A stretch of 6,442 nucleotides of DNA from an uncultured Methylobacillus sp. (GCA_946478965.1 CAMLDQ010000095.1:1-6442); one strand, 5' to 3'. Positions 1 through 6,442 are shown, counted from the first letter of the stretch. Program-made: numbers and translations. Notes: generated by a model not told the origin, from the letters alone.

Positions 1-74
1 CCGAGAGGGTGTGTTTCGCTGCGCAATGGGCGGAAGGCACAATTCCCGATTTGCTGCCGCCGAAGAAGCGTTAA
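1..74 (+). CDS. 3' end of an unidentified protein gene (partial)
   Basis: The frame starting at base 3 is open from the window edge to a TAA at 72-74. It encodes about 23 residues: an aromatic and aliphatic stretch (ERVCFAAQWAEGTIPDLL) and a basic tail (PPKKR). The TAA lies 23 bp before a strong intrinsic terminator, which is the arrangement expected at the end of a transcription unit and is the main reason for calling this a gene end. The family cannot be recognised from so short a tail. The competing open frame starting at base 11 runs through the terminator and into the next gene and looks like a shadow. Confidence 0.5.
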   Translation, partial: ERVCFAAQWAEGTIPDLLPPKKR

Positions 75-97
75 GCGACTCGAAAGATCGGACCAAG

Positions 98-124
98 AAA
101 AACGGCGCTCCCAGCGCCGTTTTT
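98..124 (+). terminator. Rho-independent terminator after the upstream gene
   Basis: A perfect inverted repeat, AAAAACGGCGCT / AGCGCCGTTTTT, surrounds a CCC loop (110-112). The core is a 7-bp GC-rich stem (103-109 with 113-119) flanked by an A-run and a T-run, and a second T-run follows at 127-130. The A/T flanks are symmetrical, so it could also act on transcripts from the other strand. It isolates the following dehydrogenase gene from upstream transcription. Confidence 0.88.
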
Positions 125-127
125 CAT

Positions 128-155
128 TTTCCACAACTTCACGTTGTGCTAAATT
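128..155 (+). promoter_or_regulatory. Candidate promoter of the FAD-linked dehydrogenase gene
   Basis: Immediately after the terminator, TTTCCA (128-133) resembles a -35 box (4 of 6). It is separated by 16 bp from TAAATT (150-155, 4 of 6 to TATAAT), which is preceded by an extended -10 dinucleotide TG (147-148). The predicted start of transcription falls at or next to the ATG at 162. No Shine-Dalgarno is visible before that ATG, so a leaderless message is possible. The match is weak and rests on inspection only. Confidence 0.3.
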
Positions 156-161
156 CCCCGC

Positions 162-1529
162 ATGAATGCCACCGCCCTGCTTTCCGCACTTCAAACGCAA
201 TTCCCCGCCGACCGTCTCTTCACCGATCCGGTCGATTGCTACGCCTACAGTTACGACAATTCGCGCAACTTCAAGCCGCCGATTGCGGTGGTGTTCCCGC
301 TCACTGCGGAAGAAGTGCAAGCCGTCGTGCGGCTATGCAACGAGCATAAAATCCCGCTCGTCCCGCGCGGTCGCGGCACGGGCACCGCAGGCGGCAGCGT
401 ACCGGAACAAGGCGGCGTGGCGCTATCGCTGGAGCGCATGAACCGCATCGTTGCGCTGGATCCGGACAACCGCATGGCCATCATCGAGCCGGGCATCCTG
501 AATCAGGAACTGCAGGACGCGATTCGCCCGAAAGGTTTTTTCTGGCCGCCCGACCCATCCAGTGCGCCCTATTGCAGTATCGGCGGCAACCTCGCCACCT
601 GCGCGGCCGGCCCGCATGCGGTGAAATACGGTGTCGCGCGCGACCATGTGCTGGGGCTGAAAGCCGTCACCGGCAGTGGCGAACTGATCCGCACTGGCTG
701 CTACACCACCAAGGGCGTGGTAGGCTACGACCTGACGCGTCTCATCGTCGGCTCGGAAGGCACGCTCGCGATCATTGTCGAAGCCACGCTCAAGCTCACG
801 CCGCTACCGCGCGCGATCGGCGGGTTGACGGCGCAATTCAAGGATACCGTGAGCTGCGCGCACGCCATTGCAGCCATCATGGCGCAGCCCTTCGTGCCTT
901 CGGCGCTGGAATTTCTCGACAACAATGCGCTGAATCTCATCCGCAACCGCCATCCGGGCATGCTTCCGGAGGATATGCGGGCGTTGCTGATGATCGAAGT
1001 CGATGGTTCGGAAGCGGAAATCGACGAGGCTGCCGGCGCTATCATCGCCGCCTGCCAGGTCGATGGCCTGATCGAGGCCAAACGTGCCAATGACACCAAA
1101 TCGCTGTGGGCAGCGCGCAAGGCGCTCTCCCCCCTGTTGCGCGACGTAGCGCCAAAGAAAATCAACGAGGATGTCGCAGTTCCCGTATCGCGCCTGCCAG
1201 AACTGCTGGGCGGCATCGAGCAACTGGCAGCGCAGCATCGCATCGCCAATGTAAATTTCGGTCACGCCGGCAACGGCAATATCCACGTCAATCTGCTGGT
1301 GGATCCGGGCAATGCCGAGGAAATGACGCGCGCCGAAGCTTGTCTCGACGCGGTATTCTCGTTGGTGTTATCGCTGGATGGCACGCTTTCCGGCGAGCAT
1401 GGCGTCGGTATCGCCAAACGTCCGTTTGTGCCACGCGAAATCGATGCCGCTACGATTGCCCTGATGAAATCAGTCAAACTGACCTTTGACCCAAACAACA
1501 TTCTCAATCCTGGCAAACTGTTTCCGTAG
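162..1529 (+). CDS. FAD-linked 2-hydroxyacid dehydrogenase, GlcD/D-lactate dehydrogenase type
   Basis: This 455-residue flavoprotein has the PCMH-type FAD-binding fold followed by the FAD-linked oxidase C-terminal domain. Members oxidise D-lactate, glycolate or other D-2-hydroxyacids and pass electrons to quinone, cytochrome or another carrier. Visible marks are PRGRGTGTAGG (68-78), the pyrophosphate-binding loop. The FAD segment at 131-166 contains SIGGNLATCAAGP and KYG, and IVGSEGTLAII (195-205) follows. C-terminal motifs are NEDVAVP (335-341), FGHAGNGNIHVN (366-377), SGEHGVGIAKR (410-420) and DPNNILNPGKL (443-453). His368, His375 and Glu412 match the metal-binding positions of the D-lactate/D-2-hydroxyglutarate dehydrogenase branch. 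No GlcE- or GlcF-like gene and no Fe-S domain is present here, so it probably works alone; the substrate is unresolved. The first ATG (162) was chosen because homologues begin just before the LxxxFPxDRLFTDPVDCYAYSYD region; it lacks a clear ribosome-binding site. The diguanylate cyclase gene follows after 52 bp with no terminator between. Confidence 0.9.
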   Translation: MNATALLSALQTQFPADRLFTDPVDCYAYSYDNSRNFKPPIAVVFPLTAEEVQAVVRLCNEHKIPLVPRGRGTGTAGGSVPEQGGVALSLERMNRIVALDPDNRMAIIEPGILNQELQDAIRPKGFFWPPDPSSAPYCSIGGNLATCAAGPHAVKYGVARDHVLGLKAVTGSGELIRTGCYTTKGVVGYDLTRLIVGSEGTLAIIVEATLKLTPLPRAIGGLTAQFKDTVSCAHAIAAIMAQPFVPSALEFLDNNALNLIRNRHPGMLPEDMRALLMIEVDGSEAEIDEAAGAIIAACQVDGLIEAKRANDTKSLWAARKALSPLLRDVAPKKINEDVAVPVSRLPELLGGIEQLAAQHRIANVNFGHAGNGNIHVNLLVDPGNAEEMTRAEACLDAVFSLVLSLDGTLSGEHGVGIAKRPFVPREIDAATIALMKSVKLTFDPNNILNPGKLFP

Positions 1530-1581
1530 CACAAGCGGTGCGGCGGCCGAGCATTGACGCCAACCTAATAAAGGGACTACT

Positions 1582-2748
1582 ATGTCCTATTTATCTGCCG
1601 CACGCATGTTTTATTTCTCCAAGCACAATTTGCAGCAGCTGATGGAACTGGTGCACGGGCGCTATCATTCGCTGCACATCCGCCGTCATCGCGCCCATGT
1701 GATCAGCCGTCGCGTCAGCCTGGTCTCTGCCGTATTTGCTGTACTGACGCCCCTTTGGGCAATCGTCGACGCCCTGGTGTTTCCATGGCCGGTCTGGGGG
1801 GCATTCGCCTTGTTGCGCGCCTTGTCTTCCGCCGCATTCTTCGGGCTGACGCGTACCCATAACCACAGACGCAGTCTGCACACGGCATTCCTGATGCTCG
1901 GCATCATGCTGGCCATCCCGCCGGTGTTCTACCTCGTATCCCAGCCGCTACTCAGAGGAATCCCGCTCGACGAACTTTCGCGCCTGGCGATCAAGTCCTA
2001 TTCGCTGCTGCCTTTCATTGTCGTTGCCGGCCTGAGCGTGTTTCCCCTTACGCTGATCGAGGTACTGATCGCGGCGTCCGCGGTGATCGCAGCCATTGCC
2101 ATCGGCATCCTGCCGCAGCACATCACGCCGGAGGATATGATCCTCAGCGGATGGATGCTGCTGCTGGTCATTGGCGTTTCCGCCCTGGCGGGCATGACCC
2201 AACTGCACTACATGATCACACTGGTCAACCAGGCAACCATGGACGTGTTAACCGGAGCCTTCACCCGCCGCTCGGGCGAAGAGACACTGGATTTGCAATT
2301 CCGCATTTCGGCCCGCACGCAAACGCCACTAACCGTGCTCTTTATCGATATCGACAACTTCAAGGTCGTCAACGACGACTACGGTCATGAGGTTGGCGAC
2401 GCCACCTTGCGCAGTACGGCCAGAAACCTGCAAGCCTGCCTCCGCCAAAGCGATGTGTTGGTGCGCTGGGGAGGGGAAGAGTTTCTGATCCTGCTGCCGA
2501 GCACGGCCGCAGAGGGCGCGGCACAGGTATTGCAACGGCTTGCCGCCAATGGCCTTGGCAAGCGGCCCGACAATACCCCGACCACGGTCAGCATCGGCAT
2601 TGCCGAAAGGATTGCCGATGCGTGCGAAGACTGGGACAAACTGGTCCATCTTGCCGATCAGCGCATGTATTTGTCCAAGGCCGCCGGCAAGAATCGCAGC
2701 ACGGGCTTCGACGAAAAAACCAGCCCGGAAAAGCTGATCGCCGCTTAA
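1582..2748 (+). CDS. Membrane-anchored diguanylate cyclase (GGDEF domain)
   Basis: This 388-residue protein is predicted to make cyclic di-GMP from two GTP at the inner membrane. A short basic cytoplasmic N-terminus (to about 43) is followed by about six hydrophobic segments (roughly 44-66, 70-90, 101-121, 138-155, 157-176, 188-208), forming a MASE-like sensory module whose class I cannot assign. The GGDEF domain begins at DVLTGAFTRR (221-230) and continues with FIDIDNFKVVNDDYGH (254-269), GGEEF (297-301), TVSIGIA (335-341) and ADQRMYLSKAAGKN (358-371). The catalytic signature is intact. RQSD (288-291) lies exactly five residues before GGEEF, which is the allosteric RxxD I-site, so product inhibition is expected. 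No EAL, HD-GYP, PAS or receiver domain is present. AAGGGA (1571-1576), five bases before the ATG, is a reasonable ribosome-binding site. The gene may share a transcript with the dehydrogenase upstream. Its stop overlaps the stop of the opposing mini-gene by 2 bp. Confidence 0.93.
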   Translation: MSYLSAARMFYFSKHNLQQLMELVHGRYHSLHIRRHRAHVISRRVSLVSAVFAVLTPLWAIVDALVFPWPVWGAFALLRALSSAAFFGLTRTHNHRRSLHTAFLMLGIMLAIPPVFYLVSQPLLRGIPLDELSRLAIKSYSLLPFIVVAGLSVFPLTLIEVLIAASAVIAAIAIGILPQHITPEDMILSGWMLLLVIGVSALAGMTQLHYMITLVNQATMDVLTGAFTRRSGEETLDLQFRISARTQTPLTVLFIDIDNFKVVNDDYGHEVGDATLRSTARNLQACLRQSDVLVRWGGEEFLILLPSTAAEGAAQVLQRLAANGLGKRPDNTPTTVSIGIAERIADACEDWDKLVHLADQRMYLSKAAGKNRSTGFDEKTSPEKLIAA

Positions 2749-2783
2749 CCCGGCTTTTTATCCGGCTGGGTTGCGGCGTTTTT
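2739..2783 (+). terminator. Intrinsic terminator overlapping the cyclase stop codon
   Basis: Left arm CGCCGC (2739-2744) pairs with GCGGCG (2773-2778). After a 2-nt TT bulge (2745-2746), AACCCGGC (2747-2754) pairs with GCTGGGTT (2765-2772), including one G-U pair. The loop is 2755-2764, and a run of five T follows directly (2779-2783). This gives 14 pairs plus a U-tract on the plus strand. The other strand has no T-run after the stem, so it acts only on plus-strand transcripts. The TAA of the cyclase (2746-2748) is inside the left arm, and the whole element lies within the last codons of the opposing mini-gene or at its edge. Confidence 0.72.
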
Positions 2784-2879
2784 GCCGAACCTGGCCACCA
2801 GCTTGGTGGCAATACTTTTACCCACGGCCACGGCGGCGACAAGGGCGACTTTCTTCACCAGTGATCGAACCAGTTTCAT
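2745..2879 (-). CDS. Small cationic protein, 44 residues, function unknown
   Basis: An ATG at 2879-2877 opens a 44-codon frame closed by TAA at 2747-2745. The product begins MKLVRSLVKKVALVAAVAVG and continues KSIATKLVARFGKNAATQPD, ending KKPG. Residues 11-31 look like an amphipathic or marginally hydrophobic helix. I count ten Lys/Arg against one Asp, so it is strongly basic. The case for a real gene is the Shine-Dalgarno AAGGAGG (2891-2885) with a 5-base spacer, and the position 10 bp after the SPOR gene on the same strand, whose stop codon overlaps that Shine-Dalgarno. Translational coupling is therefore likely. I do not recognise a family; a membrane-associated small protein is one inference, and it is too short and weakly hydrophobic for a confident transmembrane call. 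Its 3' codons carry the terminator of the opposing cyclase gene, which may constrain its sequence. Confidence 0.6.
   Translation of the reverse strand: MKLVRSLVKKVALVAAVAVGKSIATKLVARFGKNAATQPDKKPG
2794..2810 (+). other. Perfect 7-bp hairpin, possible secondary terminator
   Basis: GCCACCA (2794-2800) and TGGTGGC (2804-2810) form a perfect stem with a 3-nt loop. The stem is followed by AATACTTTTA, an interrupted T-rich stretch. It lies 11 bp beyond the T-run of the main cyclase terminator and could be a backup for plus-strand transcripts. It is inside the coding part of the mini-gene (codons for the Ala-Thr-Lys-Leu-Val-Ala region), so the symmetry could be coincidental. Confidence 0.3.
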
Positions 2880-2884
2880 CTCCG

Positions 2885-2891
2885 CCTCCTT
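2885..2891 (-). promoter_or_regulatory. Strong Shine-Dalgarno of the 44-residue gene
   Basis: Read on the minus strand, AAGGAGG is a 7-base match to the 16S anti-Shine-Dalgarno, five bases before the ATG at 2879-2877. Its first two bases belong to the TAA stop (2892-2890) of the SPOR-domain gene, so a ribosome finishing that gene would stop on this site. It is the strongest ribosome-binding site I found in the window. Confidence 0.7.
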
Positions 2892-3552
2892 AGCGACAAG
2901 CAGCTTCCTTCAACTCGCTGTAGGGAAATTCCGGACGCGCCTTCTCGATCTCGGCCGCACGGCTATCCGAAACATTGGTCAGAAACAGCACCGACTGACT
3001 GCTGCCCTGGTTGCGTACGGTTTTCGCCACGTTGGTTACGCCGCGGCTGCGCAAGTCGTCCGCCAGCCGGTTCGCCAGGCTCTCATCCTTGAATATGCCC
3101 AAAGAAATTGCATAGCGCCACTGCGCATCCTTGACCACAAACGTATCCTCGATGCCCATGGCGCGAAGCTCCTCGACTTTGGCCTGTGCCCGCTCCAGGT
3201 TCTTGCGCGGCGGGATGTACACCCAATAGCGCACGGCATCCTGCGGCGCCAGGGTTTGCACGGTGAACTGGATGCCCAGCCCCTGCAGTACATTCTGCGC
3301 ATTCTGCACACGCTCCTCGGAAAAGTTGCCCCACTCGTAGCAGGCCACATGCTCGATCACTGCGGGAGCGGCGCCATTGTCTGCCGCCGGCTTGGGCATG
3401 GACTCGACTTCGGCCGGCTTCAAGATATGCAGGACTTCCGGCTGAATCGACTCATGCCCTGGCTGCGTGCTCGTCGGCAGCGGCTGACTTAACCGGAAAT
3501 ACCCGAAAATCGCCGCATTCAATACGGCCAAGAAAAAAACCAGCCACCTCAT
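2890..3552 (-). CDS. SPOR-domain protein with one N-terminal membrane anchor
   Basis: The 220-residue product starts with MRWLVFFLAVLNAAIFGYF (1-19), a single hydrophobic helix acting as an uncleaved anchor or signal sequence. A Pro/Ser/Ala-rich linker (about 22-65) follows. The C-terminal globular part at about 105-180 (RYWVYIPP, KVEELRAMGI, YAISLGIFKDESLANRLADDLRSRGV) has the beta-alpha-beta-beta-alpha-beta pattern of SPOR repeats. SPOR domains bind denuded peptidoglycan glycan strands at division sites, so a periplasmic envelope role is inferred. The segment around 70-100 (CYEWGNFSEERVQNAQNVL) may be a second, degenerate SPOR-like half. Cys71 and Cys219 are the only cysteines. The ATG overlaps the coaX stop (ATGA, 3552-3549), with AAGG a few bases upstream, indicating coupled translation. 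The protein is not one of the named SPOR proteins (FtsN, DamX, RlpA) as far as I can tell. Confidence 0.78.
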   Translation of the reverse strand: MRWLVFFLAVLNAAIFGYFRLSQPLPTSTQPGHESIQPEVLHILKPAEVESMPKPAADNGAAPAVIEHVACYEWGNFSEERVQNAQNVLQGLGIQFTVQTLAPQDAVRYWVYIPPRKNLERAQAKVEELRAMGIEDTFVVKDAQWRYAISLGIFKDESLANRLADDLRSRGVTNVAKTVRNQGSSQSVLFLTNVSDSRAAEIEKARPEFPYSELKEAACR

Positions 3553-4280
3553 GCCTTCATCTGCTCCATCAGAAATAAGCCTCGCAGCACCAGATCGTGC
3601 TCAATGAATACCGGTCTTGCCATCACGGCGGCCAGTGTCTCGGCATCGCCGCCGCCCAGCAGGCAATGCGGTGCATTCGCCTCGCGCGCCTGCAACTGCG
3701 CGTACATCCGCTCCACCACGCCGGCCATGGCGACCAACGCGCCGCTATGCACGGCGGCCGCCGTATTTGTGGGAAACGCACTCCATTCGCCTGCCGCCAC
3801 ATCCACTGCAGCCGTCCCGACAGCCAGCGCCTCGCGCATCATGCGCAACCCCGGCACGATGAAACCGCCCAAAAAATCGCCGTCCCCGGACAAGGCATCA
3901 ACCGTCAGCGCTGTCCCCGCGGAGACGACAACGCATGGCAGCCGGTACGTCTGCCATGCAGCGACCAGCGCAGCCCAGCGGTCCGTTCCCAGCGCGGCCG
4001 GCGCCATATAGCGGTTGCGCACGCCGCACGCCTCGGTCGTGGACTGTACCCACCGCACCGGCAAGCGTAGTGCATCGAAGGCGGTACTCAACCTGGCGGC
4101 GACGCTCGCGCCTGCCACATTGGAAACCATCGCACACCGGCATGGCGGCAGTGCCCGCAATGCATCTTCAAGTGCGGACAACCCTGCATTCGCCATGGCG
4201 CCTTGTGCCAACTCCTTGCCGTCGGCACCGAATACGCCCCATTTTGTACGGCTGTTGCCGGCATCCACGGCCAGTATCAC
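3549..4280 (-). CDS. coaX: Type III pantothenate kinase
   Basis: CoaX phosphorylates pantothenate with ATP to 4'-phosphopantothenate, the first committed step of coenzyme A synthesis, in the cytoplasm. Betaproteobacterial members include the Bordetella protein first named Bvg accessory factor (Baf). The 243-residue length is typical. The ASKHA-fold motifs are visible: phosphate loop DAGNSRTKWG (6-15), GTDRWAA (98-104) with the probable catalytic Asp100, AGTALTVDAL (121-130), and GGFIVPGLRMM (138-148). Ser120 stands where many type III enzymes have Asp (DxGTAxTxD). The start is GTG (4280-4278), overlapping the TGA of birA as GTGA; GAGG seven bases upstream supports it, and the frame begins directly with the conserved MILAVDAGNS. 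The neighbouring birA is meaningful because Neisseria carries the two activities as a single fused protein, whereas here they are separate overlapping genes. Confidence 0.95.
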   Translation of the reverse strand: MILAVDAGNSRTKWGVFGADGKELAQGAMANAGLSALEDALRALPPCRCAMVSNVAGASVAARLSTAFDALRLPVRWVQSTTEACGVRNRYMAPAALGTDRWAALVAAWQTYRLPCVVVSAGTALTVDALSGDGDFLGGFIVPGLRMMREALAVGTAAVDVAAGEWSAFPTNTAAAVHSGALVAMAGVVERMYAQLQAREANAPHCLLGGGDAETLAAVMARPVFIEHDLVLRGLFLMEQMKA

Positions 4281-5254
4281 GCGGCGCCTCGCATACTGAT
4301 CTCTCCCGCCATGAAGCGCTGGATCTCACCGGCCACTTCTACCAGTAGCGCACCATCGCTAGCAATTCCGGCGACCACGCCCTCCACCACACGCCCGTCC
4401 GGCATCAGCATGCGAACCGCCCGCCCGTGGAAGGCATGATGCGCCATCCACTCGTCGCGCAATCCTTCGAAGCCGCTTTGCTCGAAACCTTCCAGCACGC
4501 TGTCCAGATGACACAGCAGGGCACCGAGAACTTCGTTCGGGTCGATCTCGCGTCCCAGCATGGTTGTCAGATCCGTGGCCGGCTGGTCGATGAGACGACG
4601 CATCGCTTCCGGCAGTTTCAGGTTGATGCCGACCCCGATCACCGCGGCACTTGGGCCGTCCATATCGCCTTGCAGTTCGATCAGGATGCCGGCCAGCTTT
4701 TGTTGCTCCTGCAGCACATCGTTCGGCCACTTGAGCGCCGCTCCGTGCGCCCCCAATTCATGCAGCGCCCGGATCAGGGCGACGCCGACCGCCAGGCTCA
4801 GGCCGGACAAACCACCCGCGCCGCACTCGAAGCGCCACAACAGCGAAAAGGCGAGGCTGTTGCCCATGCCCCCCTGCCACGCCCGCCCGCGCCTTCCCCG
4901 GCCGGCTGTCTGCACTTGCGCGACGGCGCAGGTACGGTGCAGCGCACCGGCCCCGGCCTGCCGCATCAGATGACTGTTGGTCGAATCGATACGCTCGTGT
5001 ATCTCCAGATGGAAATCGTGCTTCTGCTCGCCCAGGCGGGCGGCAATCCGCTCCGCATCGAGCAGGCGCAAGGGCTCCGGCAAGCTGTAACCCTTGCCGC
5101 GCACGGAAAAGATCTCAACTCCCAGCGACTCGGCATCGCGCAATGCATTCCACACCGTCGCCCGTGTCACGCCGAAATGGCTGGCGATCGCCTCGCCGGA
5201 ATGAAATTTCCCGTCAGCAAGCAGGCGCAGGATGGGAAATGTCAGCGTATTCAT
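4277..5254 (-). CDS. birA: Bifunctional biotin-[acetyl-CoA-carboxylase] ligase / biotin repressor
   Basis: BirA makes biotinyl-5'-AMP from biotin and ATP and transfers biotin to the lysine of the AccB carrier protein. The 325 residues match the length of E. coli BirA (321). Order: an N-terminal winged helix-turn-helix (about 8-58; SGEAIASHFGVTRATVWNAL with wing SVRGKGYSLP), so it may also repress biotin genes. The ligase core has DSTNS (90-94), GRGRRGRAW (118-126, biotinyl-AMP loop), KWPND (175-179), QKLAGILIE (185-193) and GVGIN (207-211). A C-terminal SH3-like domain runs from about 277 to 322, ending AGEISMR. All key motifs are present. The ATG at 5254-5252 starts directly at the HTH domain; no Shine-Dalgarno precedes it and a perfect TATAAT lies 7 bp upstream. 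It is the first gene of the minus-strand cluster and overlaps coaX by 4 bp. Confidence 0.95.
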   Translation of the reverse strand: MNTLTFPILRLLADGKFHSGEAIASHFGVTRATVWNALRDAESLGVEIFSVRGKGYSLPEPLRLLDAERIAARLGEQKHDFHLEIHERIDSTNSHLMRQAGAGALHRTCAVAQVQTAGRGRRGRAWQGGMGNSLAFSLLWRFECGAGGLSGLSLAVGVALIRALHELGAHGAALKWPNDVLQEQQKLAGILIELQGDMDGPSAAVIGVGINLKLPEAMRRLIDQPATDLTTMLGREIDPNEVLGALLCHLDSVLEGFEQSGFEGLRDEWMAHHAFHGRAVRMLMPDGRVVEGVVAGIASDGALLVEVAGEIQRFMAGEISMRGAA

Positions 5255-5261
5255 TCGGCCA

Positions 5262-5267
5262 ATTATA
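5262..5267 (-). promoter_or_regulatory. -10 element of the birA promoter
   Basis: On the minus strand TATAAT is a perfect consensus -10 box. Seven bases (TGGCCGA) separate it from the birA ATG at 5254, so transcription would begin at or within a base or two of the start codon. The -35 is poor: AGGTTT lies at the 17-bp spacing, while the better match TTGCCA (5 of 6 to consensus) is only 13 bp away. I saw no palindrome that could be a BirA operator in the 89-bp intergenic region. Confidence 0.5.
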
Positions 5268-5308
5268 CCTGTACCGCGAGTGGCAAACCTGCATGCGCCG
5301 CCGCAGTG

Positions 5309-5314
5309 TAAAAT
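5309..5314 (+). promoter_or_regulatory. Candidate -10 element of the glnS promoter
   Basis: TAAAAT on the plus strand matches the -10 consensus at 5 of 6 positions. A start of transcription near 5321 would give a leader of roughly 23 bases before the glnS ATG at 5344. No convincing -35 is seen at 16-18 bp upstream. The birA and glnS elements are divergent and lie about 40 bp apart, so the two transcription units share this short control region. Confidence 0.4.
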
Positions 5315-5343
5315 AGCGGCAAATCAAACCATTGCGATGCCCC

Positions 5344-6442
<1,099 letters not shown>

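Noticed and set aside
11..349. 112-codon plus-strand open frame spanning the first terminator
   Set aside because: It reads through a strong terminator hairpin and into the dehydrogenase gene in another frame. The composition is Arg/His/Ser-rich like an out-of-frame translation.
1554..1583. TTGACG (1554-1559) as a -35 box for the cyclase gene
   Set aside because: The only -10-like partner at suitable spacing is TACTAT (1578-1583), which overlaps the start codon and would begin the transcript inside the gene. Co-transcription with the dehydrogenase is simpler.
2782..3492. 236-codon plus-strand open frame opposite the SPOR gene and mini-gene
   Set aside because: It has no ribosome-binding site that I can see and no family features. 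The minus-strand SPOR protein has an anchor, linker and SPOR domain and is coupled to coaX.
4427..5311. 294-codon plus-strand open frame
   Set aside because: It lies opposite birA, which has all its family motifs. The translation is low-complexity in Gln/Arg/Ala with no recognisable domain, as expected for a shadow frame in GC-rich DNA.
5255..5343. BirA operator in the birA-glnS intergenic region
   Set aside because: I looked for an interrupted palindrome of the TTGTAAACC type and found none; short matches such as GGTTTG occur without a partner arm.

Overview
This is a chromosomal housekeeping window from a Gram-negative proteobacterium, most likely a betaproteobacterium. The evidence is GC-rich coding sequence, gamma/beta-type GlnRS, BirA and type III pantothenate kinase sequences, and the gene order glnS / birA-coaX-SPOR protein. 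An order Nitrosomonadales/Gallionellales-type host is my guess from memory and is not shown by the sequence. No insertion sequence, phage gene, CRISPR array, tRNA or rRNA was found.

Layout, left to right. (1) The last codons of an unidentified plus-strand gene end at 74 and are followed by a clean intrinsic terminator (98-124). (2) A 455-aa GlcD-type FAD-linked dehydrogenase (162-1529, +) lies 52 bp upstream of a 388-aa membrane-anchored diguanylate cyclase (1582-2748, +). The cyclase has intact GGEEF and RxxD I-site motifs. Its stop codon lies inside the stem of an intrinsic terminator (2739-2783). (3) A minus-strand cluster converges on it: birA (5254-4277), coaX (4280-3549), a single-pass SPOR-domain protein (3552-2890), and a 44-residue cationic mini-protein (2879-2745) with a near-perfect Shine-Dalgarno. 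The first three genes overlap by 4 bp at each junction, and the mini-gene follows 10 bp later. The mini-gene's stop overlaps the stop of the cyclase gene. (4) Divergent from birA across an 89-bp intergenic region is glnS (5344 to the window end, +), truncated by the window after 366 codons.

How the genes relate. birA (biotin protein ligase, attaching biotin to acetyl-CoA carboxylase) and coaX (first step of CoA synthesis) form a cofactor operon that also carries a probable cell-envelope SPOR protein and the small cationic protein. The plus-strand pair joins a respiratory-type 2-hydroxyacid dehydrogenase with a c-di-GMP synthase; the sequence shows no direct functional link beyond spacing. The most interesting small-scale signals are the unlisted mini-gene, the terminator nested in the convergent overlap, and candidate promoters for birA and the dehydrogenase gene placed so that transcripts would be leaderless or nearly so. 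I did not find a convincing undescribed multi-gene system.
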